In this document: piece by piece, positions 1 to 8,270 of the stretch | How positions within the stretch are numbered: position 1 is the first letter of the stretch | How the letters are laid out: each line of letters starts with the position of its first letter | NCBI GenBank assembly: GCA_022842465.1 | Contig: JALHPN010000056.1 | Coordinates: 1-42,545, forward strand | Source: Polyangiaceae bacterium | Lineage (GTDB): Bacteria > Myxococcota_A > Polyangia > Polyangiales > Polyangiaceae | DNA: 42,545 nt | Reading direction: 5' to 3' | Position numbers and translations under genes: made by a program | The notes under the pieces: model-generated | The model's input: only the letters and a program-made list of their open reading frames with translations | The model's database searches: none | Told to the model about the DNA's origin: nothing

Positions 1-3
1 CTT

Positions 4-124
4 GGACGGGGCCAGCCGCGCGTGAAACCGAGCGCGGCCAAGGAGCCGAGCGAGACGTACTCCTGTACGTCGCAGCGAGGCGACGCCGGCCCCGCGAAGG
101 GATCACGCGCGGATGGCCCCGTCC
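4..124. repeat. Long imperfect inverted repeat (rod-like fold)
   Basis: Arms at 4-25 and 103-124 pair over 21 of 22 positions (GGACGGGGCCA / TGGCCCCGTCC, one G-A mismatch, then CCGCGCGTGA / TCACGCGCGG). Inside, CGCGG pairs with CCGCG and a GACGTAC / GTACGTC hairpin with a TCCT loop sits at the tip, so the whole 121 bases fold into one interrupted rod on either strand. It could be a structured RNA or the end of a small mobile element. I do not recognise a family. It lies at the contig start, where assemblies often break at repeats. Confidence 0.55.
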
Positions 125-159
125 AAAAAAAAGGCCCCTCCCGGTTGCCCGGGAGGGGC
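125..159 (-). terminator. Intrinsic terminator, minus strand
   Basis: Read on the minus strand, GCCCCTCCCGG / CCGGGAGGGGC forms a perfect 11-bp stem with a GCAA tetraloop (134-159) and is followed by C and eight T residues (the A run at 125-132 on the plus strand). This is a textbook Rho-independent terminator. No convincing minus-strand protein gene lies just upstream, so it probably ends a small RNA. Confidence 0.8.
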
Positions 160-285
160 TCGAACCAGCCTGCACGGAGAGGGAGGAGGAGGAGGAGGGA
201 ACTCCGTCACACACCGGTTCGACGTTCGGTCGCAGCGAGGAGAGGCGCTGCGGATCGCGTGGAGTGGAAGGGCTCGTACGCGACA
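125..285 (-). ncRNA. Candidate small RNA with anti-Shine-Dalgarno-like tract
   Basis: A roughly 160-base minus-strand unit ends in the strong terminator at 159-125. It contains a GCAGCG / CGCTGC hairpin near its 5' part and then a pyrimidine tract with repeated CCTCCT units (about 180-197), which is complementary to Shine-Dalgarno sequences. An AT-rich palindrome (291-304) lies just upstream of the supposed 5' end. No coding frame here looks real. The function and exact start are unknown, and the case rests on the terminator plus the exposed CCTCC repeats. Confidence 0.35.
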
Positions 286-290
286 CCCAC

Positions 291-304
291 CTACATACAT
301 GTAG
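291..304. promoter_or_regulatory. AT-rich palindrome CTACAT-AC-ATGTAG
   Basis: A perfect 6-bp inverted repeat with a 2-base spacer stands out in a very GC-rich stretch. It sits directly upstream of the candidate minus-strand small RNA, where an operator or promoter would lie. No regulator is recognised. Confidence 0.25.
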
Positions 305-470
305 CATGCCGCCGCCGGGAGGCGTGCGCGCCACGGAGTCTCGTGGACTTGCGCAGGCCGAATGCCGCGAGACGGGGCGCGCCGTTCCCATTTCTGGGCC
401 GTGACGGATCCAGCGCTCGGGCTCCGGGAGCACGGCGAGCGGCTGGCGCGTGCTTTGAATCCGGGAGCGC

Positions 471-1361
471 ATGGCGAACGCACCGCGCATGGACGACCCT
501 CGCGAGGCGGGCGACAAGCCCCGCTTCGACGAGAAGACGCAGGCACATCCGGGCTCCGAGGCGCGGATGCGCACGAAGCCAGACTTCGGGGAGGCGACAT
601 ACCGCGGTCACGGCAGGCTCGAGGGTCGCGTCGCGCTCGTCACGGGCGCCGACAGCGGCATCGGCCGCGCGGTGGCCCTCGCGTTCGCCCGGGAGGGCGC
701 GGACGTCGCCATCGCGTACCTCTCGGAGGACGAGGATGCGAAGGAGACCGAGCGCGTGGTGCGGGAGGCGGGCCGCCGCGCGGTGCTCCTCCGCGGGGAT
801 CTGGCCGACCCGAAGGTCTGCGAGGCGCATGTCGCTGCGACGGTGGCGACGCTCGGGCGCCTCGACGTCCTCGTCAACAACGCCGCGTTCCAGGGGAAGG
901 CCGTCGCGTCCATCGCGGAGATCGACGTGGAGCGGCTCGAGCGGACCTTCAAGGTGAACGTCCTCGCGATGTTCCACCTCGTCCGGCACGCCCTCCCGCA
1001 CATGAAGCCAGGGGCGAGCATCATCAACACGGCGTCGATCCAGGCCTACCAGCCGAGCGCCGCGATCCTCGACTACGCCGCGACGAAGGGCGCGATCGTC
1101 ACGTTCACGAAGGGACTCGCGGAAGAAGTGATCGAGAAGGGCGTGCGTGCGAACGTCATCGCGCCCGGCCCCGTCTGGACGCCGCTCATCGCGCAGTCGT
1201 TCGACGAGGAGAAGGTTCGGTCCTTCGGCAAGGACTCGCCCATGGGGAGGCCTGCGCAACCCGCGGAGCTCGCGCCGGCGTTCGTGTTCCTCGCCTGCGA
1301 CGAGTCCCGCTACGTGAACGGCGAGGTGCTCGGCGTCACGGGAGGAAAGCCGCTCGGCTGA
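471..1361 (+). CDS. SDR family oxidoreductase (glucose/ribitol dehydrogenase-like)
   Basis: 296 residues. This is a classical-type short-chain dehydrogenase with an extra N-terminal stretch of about 45 residues, as in the YhdF/YghA general-stress subgroup. The cofactor-binding motif TGADSGIG is near residue 58, NNAA near 133, the catalytic Ser lies in NTASIQ and the Tyr/Lys pair in YAATK, with the later PGPVWTPL loop typical of the subgroup. It is expected to be a soluble NAD(P)-dependent alcohol or sugar dehydrogenase; the substrate cannot be told from sequence. It stands alone on the plus strand and converges with recA. The ATG at 471 fits the family N-terminus, although the upstream ribosome site is weak. 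Confidence 0.9.
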   Translation: MANAPRMDDPREAGDKPRFDEKTQAHPGSEARMRTKPDFGEATYRGHGRLEGRVALVTGADSGIGRAVALAFAREGADVAIAYLSEDEDAKETERVVREAGRRAVLLRGDLADPKVCEAHVAATVATLGRLDVLVNNAAFQGKAVASIAEIDVERLERTFKVNVLAMFHLVRHALPHMKPGASIINTASIQAYQPSAAILDYAATKGAIVTFTKGLAEEVIEKGVRANVIAPGPVWTPLIAQSFDEEKVRSFGKDSPMGRPAQPAELAPAFVFLACDESRYVNGEVLGVTGGKPLG

Positions 1362-1377
1362 TCAGGGCCGTCCCCTC

Positions 1378-1420
1378 ACCGCGCGTCGTCGCCGGGACCT
1401 GCCCGGAGGCGACGCGCGGT
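1378..1420. terminator. Bidirectional hairpin between convergent genes
   Basis: ACCGCGCGTCG pairs with CGACGCGCGGT (11 bp), with an inner CCGGG / CCCGG stem. The hairpin sits exactly between the stop codons of the SDR gene and recA. It has no T tract, so it would act as a two-way terminator or transcript-end stabiliser by structure only. Confidence 0.5.
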
Positions 1421-1436
1421 GCGCGCCCTTTGCGCG

Positions 1437-2465
<1,029 letters not shown>

Positions 2466-2505
2466 GGTCTCTCCTCGGGTGTTCGATTCGTTCTCGTCGT
2501 GGAGC

Positions 2506-4043
2506 TCAGGCCGCGGCGCCACGATCGTCGTGCCGGTCGAGCACGCGACCGCTCATCGCCTCCGCCAGGTGGTGGACGCCGACGCCCACGCTGCCCTCGA
2601 GGTCGGCGACGGTGCGCGCGAGCTTCAGGACCTTCGTGTACGCGCGGGCCGAAAGGCGGTACTTCGCGACCGACTTCGCGAGGAGCGTGGCGCCGGCCTG
2701 GTCGAGGCGGCAGATGCGGTCCATGTCGGCCGTCGTCAGATGCGCGTTGAGCTCGGCGCTCGTCACGGCGCGCTCGTGCCGCTCGACCTGGATGCGCCGC
2801 GCGAGCTCGACGCGCGCGCGCACCGCGGACGTCGGCTCGCCGGGCTCGGCGTTCCGGAGCTCGAGCACGTCGACCGCCGGGAGGACGACGTGGAGATCGA
2901 GGCGGTCGACGAGCGGCCCGCTCAGGCGCGCTCGGTAGGCCTGGTAGCGCTCCGGCTTGCACTGGCACGCGCCGTAGCCGTCACCCCGACGACCGCACGG
3001 GCACGGGTTCGTCGCGCCGATCAGCATCGGACGCGACGGGAAGGTCGCGCGAGCGACCGCGCGCGTGACGCTCACGTATCCGTCCTCGAGGGGCTGACGG
3101 AGCGCCTCGAGCGCCGAACGCTTGAACTCGGAGAGCTCGTCGAGGAAGAGGACGCCGCGGTGCGCGAGGCTGATCTCGCCCGGCCTCGCCCGGTCCCCAC
3201 CGCCGACGAGCGCGACGTCACTCACGCTGTGATGTGGCGCGCGGAAGGGGCGGACGCGTCGGCGGCCCGCTCGGAGGACAGGCCCGCCACGCCGTGGATC
3301 GCCATGACCTCGAGCGCCTCGCGCGCGCTCATGCACGGGAGGATCCCGGGTAGCCGCTTGGCGAGCATCGACTTGCCCGCGCCAGGAGGCCCGATGAAGA
3401 GCAGGTTGTGTCCCCCGGCCGCGGCCACCTCGAGCGCGCGTCGCGCGCACGGCTGTCCGCGAACGTCGGCGAGGTCGTCGACGAGGGCGCGCGTGACCTT
3501 GCGCTCGCCTCGCGTGGGGCGCACGAGGGTGGCGGTTCCGCGGACGGACGCGACGACGTCGTCGAGAGAGGCGGCGACGAGGACTTCCATCCCGTCGAGG
3601 AGGGCGGCCTCGCGAGCGTTCGCCGCCGGGATGACGACGCGAGCCACGGAGCGATCGCGCGCCGCGAGCAGATGGGCGACGACGCCTCGGAGCGGGAGGA
3701 GCGCGCCGCCGAGCGAGAGCTCGCCGAGGAAGACCGTGCCCTCGATCGCCTCCGCCGGGAGGACGCCGAGCGCGGCGAGCGTCGCGAGCGCGATGGCGAG
3801 ATCGAAAGCCGTCCCGTGCTTGCGGAGATCCGCCGGGGCGAGGTTGACGACGAGACGGTGCTCGGCGATGTCGACGCCCACTCGCGCGAGCGCGTTCTTC
3901 ACGCGCACGCGGCTCTCGCGGACCGCGGCCTCCGCGAGCCCCACGATGTCGAAGGCGGGGATTCCGCGCGAGGCCTCCACCTCGACGCGAACGGGATGAG
4001 CCGCGAGGCCCACGAGGACGGCGCTGTCGGCGGTGGCGAGCAT
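2506..4043 (-). pseudogene. comM: ComM/YifB-type Mg-chelatase-like AAA+ ATPase, frameshifted
   Basis: This family is the hexameric helicase ComM, which helps branch migration of incoming DNA during natural transformation. The first frame (from ATG 4043) carries the N-terminal ChlI-like domain, starting LATADSAVLVGL, and the Walker A GPPGAGKS. The second frame resumes at RPFRAPHHSVSDVALVGGG and carries Walker B GVLFLDELSEF, the Cys-rich NPCPCG...C..C insert and the C-terminal domain, to the stop at 2506. The switch lies near 3253-3262 in a GGCG/GGCC-rich stretch. Adding one base would restore a 512-residue protein of normal length. Both halves are well conserved, so either the gene broke very recently or one base was lost in sequencing. 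It is paired with recA. Confidence 0.85.
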
Positions 4044-4413
4044 CGAGCGTCCACCGTTTGCGACGCGCGTGCCGACACCGCGTGTGAGCGATCTGGGGCG
4101 GTTGCGCGTCGTCAGGGGTGGCCCGGGCCAGAACTGGAGTGGCCGAGGCCAGGCGGGTGGGCGCCAAGACATCACTGACGGGTGACGGAGCGGCGGAGCG
4201 CAGGGGGACCCTGCATCACCATCACGCGAAAGCCACGCGACGAGGGTCGCGACCTCGCGGAGCCGAGGCCGTGCGCTCGAGACCGCAGGGCGCGGGTGTC
4301 ACGGTACGGACGTTCGTGCGGGGTGCATTCTCCGCATTTCGAGGGCGGCACGCGTGCTGCCTTGCGGCCGACACGGAGGCTCGAACAACATGCACGGAGT
4401 GGAGAGCGAGGTG
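4044..4413. other. Divergent intergenic region
   Basis: About 370 bases separate comM (minus) from the next plus-strand gene. It must hold both promoters. I see no convincing promoter motif, small gene or strong hairpin here, and the open frames that cross it have no family-like sequence. Confidence 0.4.
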
Positions 4414-5454
4414 ATGAGGGTCCGCGCGCACATCGCGAGGGCGGAGACCGCGGCGCTGGAGCGAAACGGTGACGGACTCGCGGGACTGACGCGTCTTCAG
4501 CGACTCGTCCGGACGCTCCTGCTCGAGGAGCTCGCGCGGTACCGAGCGCGCGGGCGCTTTCCGACCAACAGAGACTTCGCCGATCGCGCCATGCCGTACT
4601 TCGTCGATGGCTCCGGGACGCGCTGCGCGGTCGCGCATCTCTTGGAGGTCGGAGGAGCGAGCGCGATCGTCGCGCGCATCGCCTCGACGCGCAACAACGC
4701 ATGGCTTCACGAGCTCACGGACGAGCCCGAGCTCCTCGCGTGGCTCGCTGCCGCCGGGCTCGGCGTCGGCGAGGCCGCCGCCATCCAGCCGTCGTACTGC
4801 CCGTCACCGTACTCCGCCTGCGTGTGCGGTGACGAGACCTGGAGCCCCCTCTTCCGCGAGACTCCGGTGGGTGTTCTCGAGGTGACGGTAGGGAGCGCTT
4901 CGGACGTACCGCCGGCATATCGGCGCGCACGTGTCGACGCCGTCTACGGCGATGGGCAAGGAATCCTGGTCGGCGCCGAGATCGCGGTGTCCACGGTGGG
5001 TGACCTCGGCTCGAGAGGACTCGTTCCGCTGTTCGCCGGGCCGGCCTCCACCGGGCGGGACCGGGGGGCGAGCGACAGCGGAGCCGCGACGGATGCCGCG
5101 GACGCGGGACGCCCCCAGTCTCTGGGGGCCCATCCTCATTACCCGATGGTCGATGGCATCCTGGATCGGTGCTCGTACTACGATTGGTTCCCCGCGAGGC
5201 ATCCGCTCGACAGCGCGAGCGTCGCTTCGCTCTGGATGGCGGGGACGGAGGAGTGTGCCCGAGGGCTCGCGGCCCGCGATCCGGGCTGGGCGGTCGACAG
5301 CTGCACGGTCGGCGCCTCCACGGTCGAGGGCGAGCACGGCGGCTGCTCGACGCCTGAAGGGAGGGGCCCGCTCCCCGAGGCGACCGTGTCGATCCTCCTC
5401 GCCGTCGTTGGAGTGCTCGCAGCGCGACGCGCGCACGCCCGATCGCCGCACTGA
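4414..5454 (+). CDS. Hypothetical protein with a C-terminal Cys/membrane/Arg tail (MYXO-CTERM-like)
   Basis: 346 residues from the ATG at 4414 (GGAG nine bases ahead); an ATG at 4390 is also possible. The N-terminal part has the pattern RFPTNRDF...PYFVD..GTRCAVAHLLE...IASTRNNAWLHEL..EPELLAWL...GL...EAA.IQPSYC, which I know as a recurrent uncharacterised domain in myxobacterial secreted proteins. A middle part is rich in Asp, Ala and Gly. The C-terminus has GGCSTPEG, a hydrophobic segment (TVSILLAVVGVLAARR) and basic residues, like the MYXO-CTERM cell-surface sorting signal. There is no clear signal peptide at either start, which is odd for such a tail. The function is unknown. Confidence 0.75.
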   Translation: MRVRAHIARAETAALERNGDGLAGLTRLQRLVRTLLLEELARYRARGRFPTNRDFADRAMPYFVDGSGTRCAVAHLLEVGGASAIVARIASTRNNAWLHELTDEPELLAWLAAAGLGVGEAAAIQPSYCPSPYSACVCGDETWSPLFRETPVGVLEVTVGSASDVPPAYRRARVDAVYGDGQGILVGAEIAVSTVGDLGSRGLVPLFAGPASTGRDRGASDSGAATDAADAGRPQSLGAHPHYPMVDGILDRCSYYDWFPARHPLDSASVASLWMAGTEECARGLAARDPGWAVDSCTVGASTVEGEHGGCSTPEGRGPLPEATVSILLAVVGVLAARRAHARSPH

Positions 5455-5699
5455 CGCGTCCACGAGCTTCGCCTCGCTCGAGCTCTGGCTCGACCTCGCC
5501 GACTCCGCGCATCCGCGAAGACGGGAGTGCGTGCGGGCGCTCCGGACCGAGCCAGTGGCCGGTCGCGAGGCAACAAGGCTCTTTGAACGCCCCTCACACC
5601 AGCCCTCCGCAATGAACAAGTGTCGCCATTAAAAAACTTGCGCAGTCCGAAGCGGCGGGCTACAAGTTGAATGCCGCTCGCGTCCGGAGCGTCTCACCC

Positions 5700-5909
5700 C
5701 TACCCCCTCACTCCCCTGGAGGCCGCGCTCTCGCCCTTGTCGGGCGTCACGAGCGCGGGCTGTTCGAACGTGAAGACCCTGTCCCTTCGAAAGCTCATGA
5801 CGACCTTCGCGGCGATGCCGTATCGGTCGGTCGTGTCTGCGCTCGAGGCGGGCCGGTTGGTCGCGGCGGAGAGCGGTGACTGTGAGGAAGCGCGAGCGGC
5901 TGGCGGCAC
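5700..5909 (-). CDS. Possible small protein or gene remnant
   Basis: A 69-codon minus-strand frame whose C-terminal half (around DRYGIAAKVVMSF, then RDRVFTFEQPAL, then VTPDKGE) uses codons like a real gene, with G or C at nearly all third positions and a balanced composition. The N-terminal part is low in complexity and the start is uncertain. It may be a short gene or the tail of a decayed one. I recognise no family. Confidence 0.25.
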   Translation of the reverse strand: MPPAARASSQSPLSAATNRPASSADTTDRYGIAAKVVMSFRRDRVFTFEQPALVTPDKGESAASRGVRG

Positions 5910-6085
5910 GGCAAGTCTCTGGTCGCGTCGGACGCGTCAGGCCCCCGGCGGCCCGATCGGCGCCTTCCGTAGCTCGTTCAATCACCTCCCCCTCGCCGGG
6001 CTCGATCGCCCGCTCCAGGAGGAGCACCCCTAGCGGAAACCCGTCATCCACCCTCCCCGCCCTGCGTGGGGAGATGGAGATCAGG

Positions 6086-6114
6086 AGGCCGCCCGGGGAA
6101 ACCCGAGGCGGCCT
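6086..6114. terminator. Strong hairpin with GAAA tetraloop
   Basis: AGGCCGCC-CGGG-GAAA-CCCG-A-GGCGGCCT: a 12-bp stem with one bulged A and a GNRA tetraloop. No T tract follows on either strand. It probably insulates the region upstream of the tRNA array or is part of a structured leader RNA. Confidence 0.4.
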
Positions 6115-6463
6115 TCGACGTTTGTGGCTCTGGGACCTTCGCGCGGCGCCGCGCCGCGAGGATGCGCCTGGCCCCGACTCCACCTGGCCTCCGCTCCCTG
6201 CCCGGCTCTCGGACTCTCGCCCGGCGCGTGCCGCGCGAGCTCGTCCAGCGCGCCGGATCGGGCTCGGCCTCGGGAACATCCCACCATGTTCCAGTCGTCC
6301 CAGGAGGCTTCAATGCTGTTTCTCAAGCTTGGTATCTGACGTTCTTGCGCGTCTGACAAACGTGCCATTCAAACACTGAAGTTTGCGCTGCGTGCTCGGC
6401 TCGTCCGCGAGCGTCTCGCAGCGTCACCACCTCACGCGCGGACCTCTGCGCGCGTGAGCCCGC

Positions 6464-6539
6464 CGGTCCGTAGCGTAATGGCAAGCGCACTCGACTCTTG
6501 ATCGAGGTGGTGAGGGTTCGACTCCCTCCGGACCGACCA
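6464..6539 (+). tRNA. tRNA-Lys (CTT)
   Basis: Acceptor CGGTCCG / CGGACCG, anticodon stem CTCGA / TCGAG with loop CTCTTGA, T arm GAGGG-TTCGACT-CCCTC, discriminator A and an encoded CCA. Confidence 0.88.
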
Positions 6540-6588
6540 CGTGCGTCCTTCGCACGTGAGGCGCACGGCTTCGTGCGCCGTCGTCCCT

Positions 6589-6662
6589 ACCGGGATCGTC
6601 TAGCGGCAGGACGCGGGTCTCTGACGCCCGCTGCACAGGTTCGAATCCTGTTCCCGGTTCCA
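6589..6662 (+). tRNA. tRNA-Gln (CTG)
   Basis: Acceptor ACCGGGA / TCCCGGT, anticodon loop CTCTGAC on a CGGGT / GCCCG stem, T arm ACAGG-TTCGAAT-CCTGT, discriminator T and an encoded CCA. Confidence 0.88.
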
Positions 6663-6754
6663 AGGCGCCGTCCCTCGAGGTGCCCTCGCTCTCTGACAAC
6701 CTGGCGCCAACGTCTCGCCCGCGCGGTTCACCGCCGCGCGGGCGAGACACACAT

Positions 6755-6826
6755 TCCAGCGAAGCCGAATGGTCAGGCATCCGCCTGTTAAGCGGACGTT
6801 CGGAGGTTCGATTCCTCCCGCTGGAG
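6755..6826 (+). tRNA. tRNA-Asn (GTT)
   Basis: Acceptor TCCAGCG / CGCTGGA, anticodon stem TCCGC / GCGGA with loop CTGTTAA, T arm GGAGG-TTCGATT-CCTCC, discriminator G as usual for Asn. No encoded CCA. Confidence 0.9.
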
Positions 6827-6908
6827 CTTCTCCCCGCGCGCGGCTGCGCGGCCACGGTCCATGCTTCGCGCTGCACCGAAGTCGCCGCGTCCCGCGCGCA
6901 CCTTTTCC

Positions 6909-6980
6909 GCCCATGCAGCTCGAGAGGTCGAGCACCCGTCTCGTAAGCGGGGGGATCCGGTTCGACTCCGGACGTGGGCT
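6909..6980 (+). tRNA. tRNA-Thr (CGT)
   Basis: Acceptor GCCCATG / CGTGGGC, D stem GCTC / GAGC, anticodon loop CTCGTAA on CCCGT / GCGGG, T arm TCCGG-TTCGACT-CCGGA. Discriminator T, no CCA. Confidence 0.88.
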
Positions 6981-7002
6981 CCGTCGTTCTCGTCTCCGCT
7001 CT

Positions 7003-7077
7003 GCCCCCGTCGTCTAGTGGTCTGGATCTCCGGTTCTCACCCGGAGGGTATCGGTTCGATCCCGATCGGGGGCACCA
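7003..7077 (+). tRNA. tRNA-Glu (CTC)
   Basis: Acceptor GCCCCCG / CGGGGGC, D arm GTCTAGTGGTCTGGAT, anticodon loop TTCTCAC on TCCGG / CCGGA, T arm ATCGG-TTCGATC-CCGAT, with A73 and CCA encoded. Confidence 0.9.
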
Positions 7078-7103
7078 GGCTGCCGCTCGTCGGCAGCGCT
7101 CAC

Positions 7104-7176
7104 GGGCCGTGAGCTGGTCGCAGGATAGCGTCCGTCTGAAGAACGGAAGAACGTGGTGCAAGCCCACGACGGCCCG
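7104..7176 (+). tRNA. tRNA-Phe (GAA)
   Basis: Acceptor GGGCCGT / ACGGCCC, anticodon stem TCCGT / ACGGA with loop CTGAAGA, T arm CGTGG-TGCAAGC-CCACG. Base 55 is G instead of the near-universal U. Discriminator G, no CCA. Confidence 0.85.
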
Positions 7177-7203
7177 CCGCTGCGCGTGAGCGCGGCGATC
7201 CCT

Positions 7204-7276
7204 GGTGGTGTTGCTCGTCTAGTGAAGAGGGCTGGCCGTGACCCAGCGAAGGCGGGTGCGATCCCCGTACACCACC
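7204..7276 (+). tRNA. tRNA-His (GTG)
   Basis: The histidine hallmark is present: an extra G at -1 opposite C73, flanking acceptor GTGGTGT / ACACCAC. Anticodon stem GCTGG / CCAGC with loop CCGTGAC, so base 33 is C rather than U. T arm GCGGG-TGCGATC-CCCGT has G55. No CCA. Confidence 0.85.
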
Positions 7277-7282
7277 CAAATC

Positions 7283-7354
7283 GTCCTCGTGGCCGAGCAG
7301 ATAGGCTCCGGTTTCCTAAACCGGCCGACGCAGGTGCGACTCCTGCCGGGGACA
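7283..7354 (+). tRNA. tRNA-Arg (CCT)
   Basis: Acceptor GTCCTCG / CGGGGAC, anticodon stem CCGGT / ACCGG with loop TTCCTAA, T arm GCAGG-TGCGACT-CCTGC with G55. Discriminator A, no CCA. Confidence 0.87.
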
Positions 7355-7365
7355 CTCACGCAAAT

Positions 7366-7476
7366 GCCTCGTGACGCTCCTCTCGTCGCGACCCCGCTGT
7401 CTACGGGGTGAGACGGGTTCACTGCGCGCGACTCGCCCGCTGCGCGGGCTCGTCACGCTCCGCGGTCGATTCCCCC
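7366..7476 (+). pseudogene. tRNA-Asp (GTC) remnant, T loop interrupted and 3' acceptor lost
   Basis: The 5' acceptor GCCTCGT, D arm and anticodon hairpin (CCCCG-CTGTCTA-CGGGG) match the intact Asp tRNA that follows. The T loop stops after TTC at 7420, a 47-base palindromic element follows, and GATTCCC resumes at 7468. The 3' acceptor strand expected next is missing. Probably non-functional. Confidence 0.75.
7421..7467 (+). repeat. Palindromic insertion in a tRNA T loop (short form)
   Basis: 47 bases inserted between C56 and G57 of the Asp remnant. The core hairpin is GCCCGC-TGC-GCGGGC, followed by CACGCTCCGCGG. GGTTC stands before it and GGTC at its end. It is related in sequence to the 91-base insertion at 10158-10248. 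Confidence 0.7.
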
Positions 7477-7482
7477 GCTACT

Positions 7483-7554
7483 GCCTCGTGACGCGACTGG
7501 AGTCGCGGCCCCGCTGTCTACGGGGTGAGACGGGTTCGATTCCCGTACGGGGCG
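7483..7554 (+). tRNA. tRNA-Asp (GTC)
   Basis: Acceptor GCCTCGT / ACGGGGC, anticodon hairpin CCCCG-CTGTCTA-CGGGG, T arm ACGGG-TTCGATT-CCCGT, discriminator G as usual for Asp. The D arm CGCGACTGGAGTCGCG is unusually self-complementary. No CCA. Confidence 0.88.
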
Positions 7555-7558
7555 CTAC

Positions 7559-7628
7559 AGGCCGCAGAGTCATGGTGACCAACGGTTTTCCAAGTTCCGC
7601 AGAGAGGGTTCGATTCCTTCGCGGCCTG
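7559..7628 (+). tRNA. tRNA-Trp (CCA)
   Basis: Acceptor AGGCCGC / GCGGCCT with A1 and G73 as in other Trp tRNAs. The anticodon loop is TTCCAAG, but the stem CGGTT / TTCCG has two T-T mismatches next to the loop. T arm GAGGG-TTCGATT-CCTTC. No CCA. Confidence 0.75.
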
Positions 7629-7670
7629 CTGACGTTCACGAGATCCCCAACGGAGAGAGGACGGACGAAC

Positions 7671-7886
7671 ATGATGATGATGATGATGACGACGTGCTCC
7701 TTCTGCGGGGGAGCGGCGCACCCGGCGACGGGCTGCGTGTACGGGGAGCGCACGATCGCGTGCAGGCGATGCACGGTGCAGTTCTGGTCGTGGCTGCTCT
7801 CGCACGTGAACAAGAAGAAGCCGAAGCGGCGCGCAGGTCGCGCCGAACCGTCGGTGTCGTTCTACGAGGCCGCTGGGAAGCGATGA
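7671..7886 (+). CDS. Small zinc-ribbon protein inside the tRNA array
   Basis: 71 residues, starting with six consecutive Met codons (ATG repeats from 7671); GGAGAGAGG lies about ten bases upstream. A four-Cys pattern, CSFCGG near residue 9 and CRRC near residue 31, looks like a zinc ribbon. It is followed by an aromatic stretch (VQFWSWLLSHVN) and a basic tail (KKKPKRR). Small, basic and zinc-binding, it may bind nucleic acid, but I know no assigned function. It lies between tRNA-Trp and tRNA-Ala on the same strand and may be transcribed with the array. Which Met is used is unclear. Confidence 0.7.
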   Translation: MMMMMMTTCSFCGGAAHPATGCVYGERTIACRRCTVQFWSWLLSHVNKKKPKRRAGRAEPSVSFYEAAGKR

Positions 7887-7947
7887 CGCCATCACGAGCG
7901 TCGCCCGACGGCCTCGTCGAGCACCTCTCACCACCGACCACCAGCAC

Positions 7948-8018
7948 GGGGCGATGGTTCAACAGGAGAACACTGCTTTCGCACGGCAGAGATCGGGGTG
8001 CGATTCCCCGTCGCTCCA
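7948..8018 (+). tRNA. tRNA-Ala (CGC)
   Basis: Acceptor GGGGCGA / TCGCTCC, where the G3-T70 pair is the alanine identity signal. Anticodon hairpin CTGCT-TTCGCAC-GGCAG, T arm CGGGG-TGCGATT-CCCCG with G55. A73, no CCA. Confidence 0.88.
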
Positions 8019-8089
8019 CTCACGATTCGCGCATCACGTCGTTTCCATCGCAATGCGCGAATCACGACTCGAGGCCGCTCGAGTCGCCC

Positions 8090-8160
8090 GGGATCGTAGC
8101 TCAAGAGGAGAGCCACCGGTTTGCACCCGGTAGATGCGAGTGCGACTCTCGCCGATTCCA
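8090..8160 (+). tRNA. tRNA-Ala (TGC)
   Basis: Acceptor GGGATCG / CGATTCC, again with the G3-T70 alanine identity pair. D stem GCTC / GAGC, anticodon hairpin ACCGG-TTTGCAC-CCGGT, T arm GCGAG-TGCGACT-CTCGC with G55. A73, no full CCA. Confidence 0.9.
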
Positions 8161-8166
8161 CCCTGC

Positions 8167-8238
8167 GCGAACATCTGTCCAAGAGCAAGACGCCGGTCTT
8201 CCAAGCCGGAGATGAGGGTGCGACTCCCTCTGTTCGCT
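8167..8238 (+). tRNA. tRNA-Gly (TCC)
   Basis: Acceptor GCGAACA / TGTTCGC, anticodon hairpin CCGGT-CTTCCAA-GCCGG, T arm GAGGG-TGCGACT-CCCTC with G55. T73, no CCA. Confidence 0.88.
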
Positions 8239-8270
8239 CCGTCGTGCAGGCCTCCAGCTGCGCGAGCCAC

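Larger units (their letters stand above)
5458..6463. other. Leader region upstream of the tRNA array
   Basis: About one kilobase with no confident gene. It holds a possible 69-codon minus-strand frame (5700-5909), a strong hairpin with a GAAA loop (6086-6114), a locally AT-richer stretch (about 6300-6385) that could hold the array promoter, and a TCACGCGCG / CGCGCGTGA hairpin (6432-6457) just before the first tRNA. I looked for a sigma-54 (TGGCAC-N5-TTGC) promoter and did not find a convincing one. Confidence 0.45.
6432..6748. repeat. GC hairpins flanking the first tRNAs
   Basis: Separate perfect inverted repeats sit in the spacers: 6432-6457 (TCACGCGCG stem, 9 bp), 6539-6557 (ACGTGCG), 6560-6579 (GGCGCACG, loop GCTT) and 6712-6748 (GTCTCGCCCGCGCGG, 15 bp). 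Each spacer has its own stem sequence, so they are not copies of one repeat. They may guide RNase processing or protect transcript ends. Confidence 0.6.

Noticed and set aside
4..124. Retron msr-msd or 6S RNA
   Set aside because: The inverted repeat recalls a retron a1/a2 pair, but no reverse transcriptase is near and it is too short. 6S RNA would need a defined central bubble and greater length.
22..957. Long Arg/Pro/Ala-rich frames overlapping the SDR gene and many other genes
   Set aside because: These are antisense or shifted frames caused by GC-rich codons. They have Arg-heavy composition and no family-like sequence.
5458..6463. Sigma-54 (RtcR-type) promoter for the array
   Set aside because: Several GG...GC pairs were examined, for example near 5620 and 6330, but none has the ten-base spacing of a -24/-12 promoter.
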